Source: Theobroma cacao (Eukaryota; Streptophyta; Magnoliopsida; Malvales; Malvaceae). Taken from it: DNA of 64,000 nucleotides. Position 1 is the first letter of the stretch; each line of letters opens with the position of its first letter. Shown one piece after another: positions 10,504 to 22,727 of the stretch. The translations under genes were made by a program, and so were the position numbers. The stretch lies in NCBI RefSeq assembly GCF_000208745.1, contig NC_030859.1, forward strand, positions 14,418,225 to 14,482,224. Reading direction: 5' to 3'. The notes under the pieces were generated by a model that was not told the origin of the DNA, ran no database searches, and worked only from the letters and a program-made list of their open reading frames with translations.

Positions 10504-12393
10504 ATGAACACCTTGTATAGGTACAGGAGGAATCTCTACCACGTCTATACTTATACTTTCCTCTCTAACAACTTTTCTACCCTGGGAGTAGCTTCTTCTG
10601 CTGCTGCTGAACTTGAGACACCAACTCCGGAGGACCTTTCATGGAGAAAAATGTGTTGTACCCAGGTCTCATATTTGCATACCGTTTTACAGTTATGTGC
10701 AAGAAACAGAGCAGCCATCCCTGGGAAAGCATGCCATGCGCTGACAATCCATTTTGGGTTGCAAGCAGACACTATAACATCCAACATTCTCATTAATATG
10801 TATAGTAAATCTGGTCTTTTGTCCTGCGCCCGCAAAGTGTTTGATGAAATGCCAGCACGAAGCCTGGTTTCCTGGAATACGCTGATTGGTTCATATGCCC
10901 AGCGTGGGCAGGCTCAAGAAGCGTTAACTCTTTTCATGTTTATGCAAAAAGGAGGAAACCCGTTTAGTGAATTCACCATTTCAAGCGTTCTTTGCGCTTG
11001 TGTTGCAAATTGTGCCGTTTTTGAGTGCAAACAGCTGCATGGTTTTGCTATAAAGACTGCCATCGATTCAAACATGTTTGTGGGAACTGCATTAGTTGAT
11101 GTTTACGCAAAGTCTGGTTTGGTAAAGGATGCTAGCTGGGTTTTTGAGAGCATGCAAGAGAGGAGTGTTGTTACATGGAGTTGTATGATGGTTGGGTATG
11201 TTCAGAATGAGCTTTTTGAGGAGGCTTTATTGTTGTTTCATAGAGCTCAAATAATGGAACTGGAGCATGATCAGTTTATGTTCTCTTCCATTATATGTGC
11301 TTGTGCAGGTTTAGCTGCTTTGATCGAAGGGAAACAGGTGCATGCTATTATATCTAAAACTGGATTTGGTTCAAACATATTTGTGGCTTCCTCTCTTATG
11401 GATATGTATGCTAAATGTGGCAGTGTGGAAGAGGCTTATACTGTGTTTACTGGAATAGAAGAGAAAAGTGTTGTTTCTTGGAACACAATGATTTCTGGCT
11501 TTGCTAAACATGCTCGTGCCTTGGAGGCAATGATTTCATTTGAGAAAATGCAGCAGGTAGGTCTCTACCCTAATGAAGTGACATATATTTCTCTGTTTTC
11601 CGCATGTAGTCATATGGGCTTGGTTGATGAAGCAAAGAGATACTTTGACCTCATGATAAGAGAGCAAAATGTCTCAGCTAATGTCATTCACTATTCATGC
11701 ATGGTTGATATTTTTGGTCGAGCAGGAAAGATTTCTGAAGCTTACGATGTGATAGAAAGGATGCCCTTTGATGCCACTGCTTCTATGTGGGGTTCACTTT
11801 TGGCCTGTTGTAGGTTCCACGGCAATCTTAAATTAGCTGAGGTTGCAGCTAAGCATTTATTTGAGATGGAACCAGATAATGCTGGAAACCATATTTTGCT
11901 CTCAAATATATATGCTGCTAACAAAAAATGGGAGGAAGTTGCAAGAGCAAGGAAATTTCTTAAAGAAAGTACGGTTAAAAAAGAAAGGGGTAAGAGTTGG
12001 ATTGCAATCAGGGACAAGATCCATAAGTTTATGGTTGGAGAGATAAATCACCCCAGAATTGCTGAAATTTATTCCAAGTTAGATAATTTGATGGAAGAGA
12101 TGAAGATCCTTGGTTATAAAGTTGAAATTGAACATGACCTCCATGACGTGGAGGAGAGTAGAAAGCAAGAACATTTAAAGCAACACAGTGAGAAACTGGC
12201 GCTTGCTTTTGGGCTGCTTTGCCTACCTCCTACTGCCCCAATACGAATTATGAAGAATCTCAGGATATGTGGGGATTGCCATTCTTTTATGAAGCATGCA
12301 TCTAGCATTACACAGAGGGAAATCATTGTTAGGGATATAAACAGATTTCACCATTTTAGAAATGGCTGTTGCTCTTGTGGTGACTTTTGGTGA
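10504..12393 (+). CDS. DYW-type pentatricopeptide repeat protein, likely organellar RNA editing factor
   Basis: A single 629-codon exon, typical of plant PLS-class PPR genes. The N-terminus is rich in Arg, Tyr and Ser with few acids, as in organelle-targeting peptides. Repeats run from about residue 55 to 460, with standard phrases such as [39 protein letters not shown] and [14 protein letters not shown]. The E/E+ region follows, then the DYW deaminase-like domain (about 535-629). It has the HSE signature at 561-563, CGDC at 589-592, HH at 616-617 and CSC at 623-625. The family's role is C-to-U editing of mitochondrial or plastid transcripts, the PPR tract choosing the site and the DYW domain supplying or helping deamination. 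From memory it resembles Arabidopsis At5g04780, annotated as mitochondrial. The last three residues are DFW instead of DYW. The frame is intact, so the gene is probably functional. The target site cannot be read from the sequence. Confidence 0.95.
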   Translation: MNTLYRYRRNLYHVYTYTFLSNNFSTLGVASSAAAELETPTPEDLSWRKMCCTQVSYLHTVLQLCARNRAAIPGKACHALTIHFGLQADTITSNILINMYSKSGLLSCARKVFDEMPARSLVSWNTLIGSYAQRGQAQEALTLFMFMQKGGNPFSEFTISSVLCACVANCAVFECKQLHGFAIKTAIDSNMFVGTALVDVYAKSGLVKDASWVFESMQERSVVTWSCMMVGYVQNELFEEALLLFHRAQIMELEHDQFMFSSIICACAGLAALIEGKQVHAIISKTGFGSNIFVASSLMDMYAKCGSVEEAYTVFTGIEEKSVVSWNTMISGFAKHARALEAMISFEKMQQVGLYPNEVTYISLFSACSHMGLVDEAKRYFDLMIREQNVSANVIHYSCMVDIFGRAGKISEAYDVIERMPFDATASMWGSLLACCRFHGNLKLAEVAAKHLFEMEPDNAGNHILLSNIYAANKKWEEVARARKFLKESTVKKERGKSWIAIRDKIHKFMVGEINHPRIAEIYSKLDNLMEEMKILGYKVEIEHDLHDVEESRKQEHLKQHSEKLALAFGLLCLPPTAPIRIMKNLRICGDCHSFMKHASSITQREIIVRDINRFHHFRNGCCSCGDFW

Positions 12394-12924
12394 TATCTCA
12401 GTTTGCTGAGTGTAATATGGCCATTTCCGTTCTGTAACAAGTTTATTGGTTTAGACAATCCATTTGCCGTTTTCAGGTGAGTCTGGGTGTTTGTAAGCAA
12501 AAGTTTTAGGAGACCACAACAAGCCATTCATCAGGTCTTCAGTATCTTGATACAATGCCAGATTTTCTCTCCCTGATGTCAGTGTATATATATTACATCG
12601 AACCTTCTCATGCTGGAGCAACAGGATTGGATGTGTTAGGACTTTGGATGCCGTCAGTGATCTTAGAAATCTTCACCATAATATTTAACCTTGAGGAGAT
12701 ATAATGTTTATTTGTCATTTATATTTCCTTCTGTCTTTCAACTTAACTCAGAAGGTCGCTATTTCTTACTTTCGCTGTCTGCGTCCCTCTCGTAGGTTGT
12801 GGGATTTACATTCTGACGCTCGTTAGTGCAAGTCATGGAGGAATTTTGACAAGGTTATGTGATTGTCTCTGCTTTATTTTAAGCTCAATTGTAACAGGCA
12901 TTGCTCCTGCCACCACATAGGCAT
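12394..12924. other. 3' flank of the PPR gene
   Basis: No further open frame. It should hold the 3' UTR; I see no canonical AATAAA close to the stop. It ends at a retrotransposon target site 531 bp after the stop codon. Confidence 0.5.
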
Positions 12925-14407
12925 TGTCAGTTAAATTTTTACCTACGTAAGTATACGTATTGAAAATATAATATATAAGCAAGCTAAGTATCGATTCTAC
13001 AAAGAATTGATTTAAAATTTTACTAAGTATTAAAATTAGAACAATTTAATTTTATCTAAATAATAAAAATTAATTAATTTACTAAAACTAATTAACCAAA
13101 ATTTAAACTAAAAAGAAAAATCAAAGTAATAATAACTCGAGTAAAGATCATATCAAACAAGCATAAGATTGCAATATCTCTCACACTACATCTAAATTTT
13201 ACTTCTCTTCTTCAACTTATTTCAATGGATTGAAGTGCTAACCTAGAGTTCTCAATTTTTTATAAGGGTCTTACGACTTATCTCATAAAAATATCTATTT
13301 TAACTAAAACTTTATATTCCTATTTGAATTGAAATTAAAACAGATTCATTAAGTTCAAGTTCTAATTCTGGCTACATATGACATATATGTATATCTCTAT
13401 CCTATACACAAATCAATTAATATGATCATATGCTATCTCAACCTTAGTCTACTCTAAACTCCCTTTCCTAAGTTTGTTTAGGTTCCTAGATCAATTTAAT
13501 TGATGATCAAGTAATTAAAAGCATTAAGAATAAATTGGAATAAACAATTCAAATCTCATTAAAGATAGTAAGAAAGAGATTAAAAATTTAGATTGCAAGT
13601 GAGTTAAATTGCAATCATAGAAAAATAAATTTAGCTCATAATATCCTATAAAAACTTTATCTAAAGAAAATTAGTCATTAATCCAAGTCAAAGAAAATAA
13701 GAAAAACATAAAAGTATAGAGAGAAAACTAATAGTTGAAGCTTTGTGATCTTAATTCTCCCTCCAATTTTCTTGCTTTCTTGCTTTGTTTTTGGCTCTTT
13801 TTCTCTAGAAAAATTACTTGTTGCCTCTTCCCATAAACCTCTGAAAAAAGCCCTTAAATAGTCTCCAATAACCCTAGCTTCCAAAATCTTATAAGCTTGT
13901 TCGTTTTGGAAACTTCTGTGAGTGTCGCGGCTCTCATTTTCCAGAGCCGCAGCTCTTAAAGGTTCTGCTCAATTTTGTTATTTTGGTGCAAAACTTTCAC
14001 TTCAACAAAAATTTTGACCACATTTCGATCAGAACTGGGTAAAATGGTATACATCAAAGTTGTAGTCTTGCCTCTTAACTTTCTAATGATAAAAAATCGT
14101 GTCATTTGGACTTTTATAGTGAGAGATATGCTTGAAAAACCAAAACATATGCAAACAGAGCACCAGTCCATTATGCACCTTTCTTCACCAATTGAAATTA
14201 TTTTTGATCCTACTCCTACAAAACATAAAAATAAATATGAATAACATAAAACTAACATTATTAACTTAAAATAAATATTTAAACATAAATTAAACTAAAC
14301 TAATAAAATAACTAAACAATACCTAAATCTGATTCTAAACCTAGTCAAACTTAGTCTAATTAGGTATTTAATCTCCCATTAAATATATGTATTTGATGCA
14401 CACATCA
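12925..14407 (-). mobile_element. solo LTR, probably Athila/Tat-type gypsy
   Basis: On the minus strand it starts TGATGTGTGCATCAAATAC at 14407 and ends ...TTAACTGACA at 12925. The flanks ggcat (12920-12924) and agcat (14408-14412) form a 4-of-5 target duplication. The 'tttgtagaatcgatacttag..acgtatacttacgta' phrase near its 3' end resembles the end of Athila/Tat LTRs, where it normally precedes an internal 'ggcgccgttgccgggga' that is absent here. No coding remains. Confidence 0.68.
13922..13957. repeat. inverted AGAGCCGCGGCTCT-type units
   Basis: A tcgcggctct unit is followed by agagccgcagctct, forming an inverted pair with an 8-bp-plus stem. In the minus orientation of the LTR it lies 60-100 bp upstream of the TATA-like string TATTTAAG (near 13855). 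Confidence 0.7.
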
Positions 14408-14412
14408 AGCAT

Positions 14413-16289
14413 ATAGTAATGCTTTAAAGCTATGATATCTACAATCCATTCAAATTGGACCTAGGAATATGCAGATTGTTAAACATGTTCACCTCATTTT
14501 TTAGGCACCCTGAAGATTACCTACTTAATCACCTTTTTTGCGCCTTGTCAACTTCTTGCTGTTAGTTCTATTACAAGGTAAATTACAGTCTAAAATTGTA
14601 TCTTCTACCTAAATAATGTTTACAAATGTGTAAACATATGGCAAAAATTGACAAAAATCATTTCAGTTGGGCTAAAATACTCTTTATTGATGCCAAATAT
14701 TAAAAAGATCAAAGCAGCAATATTAAATGTATATAAAGGTCTAATCTAACTTTGTCCATGTCTTCTAAGTTCACTTCCAAAGTACACTAGTGTTGTCATC
14801 TGGACAATAGGTGAATTATAAGACAATAGGAGAAATTTTCCATGGAATGCCCATTCCTTGAACCAAACAAAGTCTAAAAGAGTATTAAGGATTAAGGGGG
14901 AATGGAATTGCCAATACCATCATTTACCAAGTATAAGTGCTCAAGCCTCTTCAAAAAAGAGAAAAGAAGACTAGCTTGCCAACGAGGAGATATAAATTTC
15001 CAATGTCAATTGCATACATTTTGTTATGGATGGATATGATATCTCGTCATATATGCTTTTCAGATGCTTTGCATGTGCTATATCATTTGCCATGAATACT
15101 ATAGGGAAAGTCAAGAAGAGTTAGTGACCACCATGAGATTAAATGAGAAAATTCCAATTCTAAAAATTCATACTATGATATGAGAATTTTAATCGATATA
15201 TGATCATATATATTCATTAGAGATACCAATTTAATACTCAACACTACATCAAAACTTTTCCAATATAGTGATAAAAATTTCTGTGTCAATAAACTTGAAT
15301 TGTAAAAATGAATTATATATAGATAACATATATTGAATTTTGTATTTCTAACATTGTATTATGCTTTCCTATCAAAAGAAAAAAAATTATTGGTCAAATT
15401 ATATAATTAGTTCTTATACTTTGTCAAAGTAGTGGATTGAATCCTTGTATAATAATTTATAAAAATTGATCATTATATTTTCCAAAATTGAAATCTAATC
15501 ATTAACAGTGTTAAATTTTTTTGCTGACATGGTATTTGATTGTACTGACATGGCGATGCTAACATAACATACAAGAATGATGTAATAATTATGCAAATAT
15601 AGTTTTAACTTTTAAACCTAATTTGCAATATCTAGAATCAATTTTGGTGAATCAACGTTAATCACTATATCATATTTTTGATTTTGAAGAATATCCATTT
15701 CCACTTTCTAAAGTGATTTCAGAAAGGGATAATTGATTTTCCAATCAAATTACAATATTAGTTTGAGGGACAATCAAGAGACATCATTTTTGGATGCAAC
15801 ATCATCAGATTTAGTACCATGACAGTACAAGCAAATAACATGTCAATTAGATAACAATAAATTAATAAATACCGTTAATGATCGGACTAGCATTGTTAAA
15901 TTTATTAATTAATCAAGTTATTATTTAATTGATAACTTAAAAATTTATTAATTTGTACATTAATTAATAAAAAAATTAATTTATCAAAAGTATTCTTTAT
16001 TTTTTTTCACAACATTGAACTTAAAACATGTATTTTGTATGTGATTAAACGAATATTACCTAATTATTGAATTACAATATATCATTATTCTATGTATTTA
16101 TTTAACCAAAACAAGTTCATGAATGTAATTAGTCTTATTAAATAAAAGTCATGAATGGGTATTTTAGAGAAGTCGAGTACTCGTCAAAAGTTGGGAAAAG
16201 GTGGGATACGCTCCAAATAGGTGAGTAAATACACCTTTTTAAAATATTTTAATATGGTAAAGTTAAGCATAGTTTAAACAGTAAAGAAA
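14413..16289. other. intergenic AT-rich DNA
   Basis: No gene or clear element. At about 15400-15580 there is a phrase type common in dicot intergenic repeats ('agttcttatactttgtcaaagtagtgga...ctgacatggtatttgattg..tgacatggcgatgctaac'), probably an old dispersed repeat. I could not find its termini. Confidence 0.4.
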
Positions 16290-16408
16290 ATGAGAGAGAG
16301 AGTTGAGAGCTCTTTTACAAGTAGGCATGGAGGAGGAGGAGGAACAACTATGGATCAATGTCGACGAGGGTTTTAGGGCACTAGGATACTTGGTTAATCT
16401 AAACTAGA
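16290..16408 (+). pseudogene. 5' end of an RRM-type LINE ORF1
   Basis: A purine-rich leader (gagagagagttgagag) leads to an ATG at 16327. The 25 codons after it (start MEEEEEQLWINVDEGF) closely parallel the start of the LINE ORF1 at 40600 (MEEMQWLQVTGGKGYKAQGY). The leader ending 'aagtaggc' before the ATG also matches. The frame stops at 16404, where gypsy LTR sequence takes over. Confidence 0.55.
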
Positions 16409-18316
16409 AAATAACAAGTATAGCCATCCTTTGGCAAATACAAAGTGTAGCTATCTTGTGGCAACTCTCAAAATACATATCATTTTATACAAGATATAAG
16501 TAAAATATTATCCATAATAGTCAGACACAACTGACCAACCCAAATAAGACCAATGGACTACGACTCAAAAATAAAAGGATTAACACCCACTAGATGCCAT
16601 ATGATCACCTACCAAACACTGAGTGAAGTATTGACTTTATCCAAAGGATAGCGAAGGAAGCAACTATGGATTTGCAAAACAATTGCATCTTACATGTGTG
16701 AGTTATAAATAACTCTATGAGCAAATACGGGGAGGGGGAAAAAGCAAAACGGGAGAGTATTTGTCAAAAATAATCTTAAAACAAATGCAAGTAATCCAAA
16801 ATTCAAACAAATATCAAGTTCTAATTCCATAGTATCAAAGATAATTTCAAATAGTTCATAGAGCACTAAGTAGCATGGACAACCAAATAGAAGTGTGCTG
16901 TAGCACCAAAGTGGTCGGATACATGATAGCCATCGACCGTATATCAAAGGTGGTAAGACCGCATTAACTACCATGAAACCAAATCAAGGGTAGAACCATG
17001 TCAACTACCAAACGAAGTCATATCACTGGAGTAGGACCATGTCAACTACCAACAAGACCAAATCAGAAGGGCAAAACTATGTTAACTACACAATCAAAGC
17101 TAAGCATTGTGCACAATGGTTAGTGTCTACTATCACTAGCTATAGGTCCATAACCCAAGTAGGTTCCACTAACACATTTTTATGCTATGTTTCCTAATGT
17201 CCAAATATTCATTTACAAAAGAATAGATAAATTCTTTTGCCTTCCAAGAACAAAGGGTTCAAATAAAATAAGTGTAGGTGTACAAAGTTCATTTCCAAGT
17301 AAGGCATATTCGCAATTATCAACAAGTCACAAACTAGCATAGATTTTCTTCAAGGTTTCAAACATTTGAAATGTTTGGTCCCCATGCTTAAAACTAAATA
17401 TATAATAGCATACTTACATAGTATATCTAGATTTCTTAAAACAAGCTTGAAACTAGTGTTCACATCACAAAGTTCATCAAAATACATTTTAATGCAAGGT
17501 TATAGAATAAGCATGCTTAATTATATTAAAATAATTAAAAACGTCACATCTACCCACCTCTTAAAGTGTGTCTTTTCCTTTAAGCACCTTTTGTTGAAAA
17601 TTTGACTTCTTCAATAAACTCCAACTATTCCAATAACACCAAAAAAATGATATTCAACCATCAATACTCTCAAAACCCATAATAATTTTGGAATACCTTG
17701 AATTCCCATTTTCAATTAGATTTAATCTTCACTTATTCTCAATAATTTCCATAAATGTTTCATCCAAACCTCATACCCAATAAATAAACAACTCATTTTA
17801 CCTATTTTTCCTCCTTGATGAGCTTCTACTGGAGAGATCCAACCAAATATTGAAAACCAAGAAAAATTTCTAGCTTTTAGAGAGAACAACGAAAATCATC
17901 AAAATCAAGTTTTTGGGAGTGAAAATCCTTACCTTTAGCCCTTAGAATCCAAGATTTGTTGATGCAGTTTGAAGGTTTTGAAAGGTATGAAATTTAAGAG
18001 AAAATGGGTTCGAGAACAAGAGATAGGAGAAAAATGAGGTAAATTTCGATTTTAGGACTTTTAATTTCGTTTTAGGTTGACTAGGCAGCATAGGATTGAC
18101 TATGGATAGTCTATAGTCAATCCTAGACTAGTAGGCTTGGTGTTTGACCCATTTCCCCTGCACAAGATCGATTATAGATGGTCTATAGTTGATCTTGGAC
18201 TCGAATGTCCACTTTTTATTTGATTTTCCTTCACAAAGTCAACTATAAAAGGTCCATAGTCGATCCTAGAGCAAAATAGTTGCCTTTCCTCCATTTTTCC
18301 TCCCTAGGATCAACTA
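16409..18316 (-). mobile_element. gypsy LTR fragment D0
   Basis: On the minus strand it matches the LTR fragment at about 47600-49784 over long stretches: the 'ggtgggtagat..gtttttaattattttaatataatta' block, the 'gcacaatgcttagc' block and the 'gaccactttggtgctac' block. It also carries the D-family hairpin units near 18090-18316. Its 5' end is cut by the copia LTR that begins near 18317, and the other edge is approximate. Confidence 0.6.
18090..18316. repeat. D-family hairpin units in fragment D0
   Basis: Four units of the form AGGATCGACTATAG-spacer-CTATAGTCGATCCT at about 60-bp spacing, with CG positions partly changed to CA or TG. Confidence 0.8.
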
Positions 18317-19615
18317 TAGAATTTTTACCTTGTGTAAAAATCAAACATTTTTCAAAATAAATTTTCTACTTATGTCTCAAACAAAGCAAGTGATTTTCTT
18401 AAACAATTTTAAGCAATAAATCATAAAGCAAAAATAGAAATCAAGACACAAGTATTTTTATAGGGGTTTGGCTTTCTTGAATGCCTACATCTTTTCTCTT
18501 GGCTCACCAAGGAGTTTTGAATCCACTAAAGAAAATATTCTTTTTAAACAGGATCAAGCATTAAACCCATATAAATGCATTTTCACGAGATCAAGCAATA
18601 ACCTTCACAATGACTTTTAATGAGCTCAACTACAAACCATCACAATGGTTTTTAACAATCTCAACCACAAATTGTCACTAACTTTTCAAGGATGAGCTAA
18701 AACCTTTATAATTGTGTATATAAACGAGTAATAGCAATAAAGGCCTCTTCAAGGCTGGTAAGCTAGTGTTTAAACTAAGGCACAATAAATACAAGAATAT
18801 TAGCTTAAAGATAGTAATAAATGGCTTTGAATGCTTAAAGAAGACTAGTATTTGAGTGCAAGAAATGAATAATGAACGTCAAGCTTTTCTCTAGGATTTT
18901 TTTGCTTTTTTTTTGTCTTCTCTCTTTTTTATCTTTCTTTAAAATGAGTTCAAGCCATCTATTTATAGTCATTAGAAGATTTGGAGCTGTTAGACACAAG
19001 TTTGAAACAAATCTAGCCATTGCTGAGCCTTTAAGGTCTATTATAAAGCTTTTAAGGTCGATTATGTTATTCAAAATTTCAAATTAGGGATTCTATAGTT
19101 GAATACAAGTGTCCTTTAGTTGATCCACTTCCAGAAAGTTTGTAATTTTGAGATCATAACTTGAAGGGTTGACTTAGGCTTCCAAAAATCCTCATTCTTT
19201 CATGTTTTCTACCTCAAGGTCAACTAGGCCCTTTATAGGGTCAACTGGGCCTTTCAAAATTCTTCAATTTCTCATCCTCTCTGCCTTAAGGCCAACTACA
19301 ACTGTTCTAGGGTCGACTATAGCTCTAGAATCTTCAAGTTTCTTAACCTCTTTGCATGTGTAGTCAACTATATCTTCCTTGTGGTTGAATATTAAGTTGA
19401 GAAATGCTTGCTCTTTGTTTCTTTAAGCTAAAAATTGAAAGTTTGAAAGCTTTGTAATATCTTCTAAGTATGAAAGGCTTTTCAAACATGTTGCATGACT
19501 TTAGGAGGTTGAAAATATGTGTTCAATCATTTCAAATGCTTGTAAACAAGTCTAGAATATCATGCAATTTTGTCAAATCAAAACATAAGTAATTTCAAGG
19601 CTAGCACCTCCAACA
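18317..19615 (-). mobile_element. copia LTR C, Sirevirus-like
   Basis: On the minus strand it starts TGTTGGAGGTGCTAGCC at 19615. It contains GTCGACTA-type units at about 19040-19390, then a TATA box, then the 34-37-bp repeat at about 18560-18720 ('gatcaagcaataaccttcacaatg'). The expected 3' end and PBS are missing, because it merges with fragment D0 near 18317. Confidence 0.65.
18960..18967 (-). promoter_or_regulatory. TATA box of LTR C
   Basis: TATAAATA on the minus strand, about 70 bp beyond the last palindrome-type unit. Confidence 0.55.
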
Positions 19616-19629
19616 TTTAGCGTAGTATA

Positions 19630-20470
19630 ATAAAACATACATGTAAGACTCTGAACCCATACCAATATTCTACCACAGTCTAGCCTATACATGTTCAAGG
19701 TACTTTCATCAACTTTCACAAATTCACCCCAGGAATCACCAAAAGCCTAAAAATGGTTCAAATGCCAAACCTATAAAGGAATTTATTCTAGTTTAACCCA
19801 ACACCAAAATTCCTTATGAACCTTTTTGTAATCGTACAGAACCAAATTTACTAGCCATTGATCAAAGCATTCAACATAATCCTCTAATAATATCTCCATT
19901 GCCATTTGGTCGTAAAATGTTAATAAGACCTTGAGACCACCTACTAGCCTGGCTAACAATTCCACTCTATTAGTCATCAACCTTTTCTTGATCTCATTAA
20001 TAGTATAACCCTCATGAATTGTACCAATAGTGTTCCAATCAATCCACACTTTATTAGTTTTTGGGTTATACACATTCTTACTAACGTTTACGAAATAGCT
20101 AATAGGACAACTATTCTTCTCTATCAACACCTTAGGCGGAACTGGCAAATATTTAGTCTTCTTTCTCCCCATCAAGGCATTCTTAAAAGATTTACCCATA
20201 TATGTTAAGGAAGAAGATATATTACTTGGAACATTGGACTTAACCATTTCCTCCCTCCTCCTCGCTTTGACCAATAATTTTCTTCTTGTAACATTCATAC
20301 CATTACCATATCGATTGCTAGATTAGACTCCCTTGCCTTTCTATATCTGACATTTTGCCTTGTTTTTTCTGTATCTGACAAATGCAAAATTTGCAACCCT
20401 ATGTCTCTTCATACGTAATACAAAGACATTCGCCACCACACCAAATCAATCAAAATCCTCTTTAATTATT
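19630..20470 (-). pseudogene. RRM-type LINE ORF1 fragment
   Basis: Reading down from about 20470, the first part gives an RRM second half with an RNP1-like FAFVRYRKN (near 20365). A 171-codon open stretch (20298-19783) follows with RVELLARLVGGLKVLLTFYD and a Trp-rich part ending EFWCWVKLE. After a stop, IPL.VWHLNHF and GDSWGEFVKVDEST continue in frame to about 19640. This layout (RRM, linker, Trp-rich domain) matches the ORF1 of plant L1-like LINEs of the RRM (BNR) class. The endonuclease and reverse transcriptase are absent, and stops show it is dead. Confidence 0.68.
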
Positions 20471-20702
20471 GTACACAATAAACCTATCTTCATATGATCT
20501 ACATATATATCCTTTATGTTATAAACATGTGTGATTTAATAGGTTCATGTATGTTTGATGTGTGGTTCCATGGTGATGAGTCCCATGTGGTAATTTTGAG
20601 TATTTGATTTGTATTATTCATTTTTAGGATTGCGTGGGTTAAGAGGGTAACTCCCACTAATACCCTTGCACCGGTCATGGCCCTCGGGTTTAAGTCGTGA
20701 CA
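20471..20702 (+). mobile_element. 3' end of a gypsy-type LTR
   Basis: It ends ...CCGGTCATGGCCCTCGGG..GTCGTGACA at 20702, the usual 3' terminus of the gypsy-type LTRs in this window. No primer-binding site follows, so it is a fragment abutting the copia gag remnant. Confidence 0.5.
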
Positions 20703-21190
20703 AATGATGAGCATTGTTTGCAAGATGAAGAGTTTGTTAGACAATCTTGTCTTGAAGGTTGAAAATTGACTGATTCATCATCATTTGTAGAGTTTCCATC
20801 TTTGAGCTTTTTTTCTTTATGCAAGTAGTCAAGCTTATCCAAAATTTCTTTTGCGCTGTTGCATATAGAGACTTTGTTGCATTCTCTTTCCCCTAGTGCA
20901 ATGAAAAGAGTATGCACAGCCTTAGCATTCAACTCCAACAATTTCTAGTCATTTAAGTCCCACGTATATATTTCATTAACCATCTTAAGTGGTTTTTCTT
21001 CAGTTGTTCTCCATATTTCAGGCTCTTATGTTTGAATGAACTACCTCATTTGAATTTTCCACTAAGAAAAGTTTTCACCATTAAATATTGGACGTTCTAC
21101 AGATGATTTTTCTATGTTGGGAATTAATAGAGCAGAATTTATGTCCATTAAGATGACATCTTCAATTTCTTCTTGTTGATTATTGTGATT
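20703..21190 (-). pseudogene. copia gag N-terminal fragment, second copy
   Basis: From about 21130 the minus strand reads ERPIFNGENFS, then EPEIWRTTEEKP and LNAKAVHTLFIALGERECN followed by KVSICNSAKEILDKLDYLH, the start of a copia gag (UBN2 type). Stops interrupt the first part; an 83-codon open stretch covers 20941-20690. It lies after the zinc knuckle of the copia A gag on the same strand, so it cannot belong to that gag in normal order. It is probably a second element joined by deletion or recombination. Confidence 0.65.
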
Positions 21191-22257
21191 TTCTTCAACA
21201 CTTGTGTTATTCTCTACTATTTCAAGGTTCACACATATCTCTTTTATGAAAATCTCGTGACTTAGACATTTAAAATTAAGATACTATGGATTTTATTCTT
21301 GTCAACTTGACTCTGCATCATCTTCATTCATAAGATCATTAAGTACCATATAGCAGAGGTTTGCAGTCTTTTCTTCATACTTATTTTGTGACTCATCACT
21401 GTCACTTCATGTTACCATCATTGCTTTCTTCCTGATGTTTCTTGAACTGCTCATCTTGAGTTCTAGACATTCATATTTGGTGTGACTAAGTCTTTTGCAT
21501 TCATAGCAAATAATGTGATCCTTTCCATGATCATTTTTTTGAATACCTTTCCTAAGATTTTTTCTTAGTTCCTCTCTTTTGTAGAATTGTCACAGCTCAA
21601 TTTTTGAGCCATGACCGGCTCATGGGCTTAATGGGCATAGCCCATTAAGCCCAAGCAAACCTTTTTTTTTTTATATGATCCTATTCATCATTCTATCCTT
21701 CACTTTAAATGCCATATTTTGTAATTCTTAAGTATAATTATTTCAGCAATATAACATGGCAACCAACTACTTACATTTATATCATCCAAAATAATGTCAC
21801 CCATTGCCAACTCATAGTGGCAACGTTAATTAAAATAAACATATATTTTTTATGACATGTATTTTAGTGATTTACATCACATGTATGTATACAAAGGCAA
21901 AAGACTCATTGACTTCTAGCGAAGTGACCTTGGGTGAAGGTATAGCTACTAAATGCCATGGTACCTACCAAAAGATGAATATACGTAGACACCTCAACCT
22001 AGGTCCCAACTGCCTTCGAATCTGAAAACATGAAGTTGAAAAGAGTAAGTATAAGCCAAGTGAGTGAACATAGGAAGGGAACAAGCATCAATACGGGAAA
22101 TTTTAGAAAACATGATGCAGTTATGTTGAAAACAATGCAATTTAGCTTAATTTCTTGTTAAAAACCCCTCAATTAAACCCTTGATTATTCATTGCCTTAG
22201 TATTGAAAGATCTATGATCAACAATGAAGTTAAAGAGTGAAAACTACGTTAGAGTTC

Positions 22258-22540
22258 AAGCAAGGCAGAGTGAATCTCACTGCAGCGAAAAGGCATTCTC
22301 GCTGCAATGAAATTCAGGCAAAATTTTGAACCAACCACCCGAGAGTTTCTTGCTGTAGCGAGAATGAATTTCACTGTAGCGAAAACCCGGGCAAGCATTT
22401 TACCCAACCACCCGAGAGTTTCTTGTTGCAGCAAGAATGCATTTTTGCTATAGCGAAAATCTGGGCTAATCAAGCCCCCAGCACTCGAGAGTTTCTCGTT
22501 GCAACGAGAATGAAATTTCGCTGCAGCAAGAAATAGGGCA
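22258..22540. repeat. palindrome cluster CTCGCTGCAGCGAG in the 21588 LTR
   Basis: About four units of roughly 85 bp, each with 'cccgagagtttcttgctgcagcgagaa' followed by a second TTCGCTGCAGCGAA-type palindrome. Individual copies have one or two changes. Confidence 0.85.
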
Positions 22541-22727
22541 ATGAAATTAAAAGAATTCTTGTCACAACGAAAATCCATTTTTACGACAGTGAAAATCAAT
22601 TGGAAAGCATTTGTCAAATTTTAACATTCAATATTCAATTCAGTGACAATATATTTTCCATAACCTCTCTATATATAGCATATATAAACATATATACAAC
22701 TATCGACATCACCCCAACTCTCCCTCA

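Noticed and set aside
10551..10835. Minus-strand open frame within the PPR gene
   Set aside because: Antisense shadow of a conserved coding exon.
15400..15580. Possible DNA transposon end ('ttcttatactttgtcaaagtagtgga')
   Set aside because: The phrase looks like a dispersed repeat, but I could find neither inverted ends nor a target duplication, so it is only mentioned in the intergenic entry.
22258..22540. CRISPR-like regularly spaced palindromic repeats
   Set aside because: Plant LTR context, imperfect units, related spacers and no cas genes.
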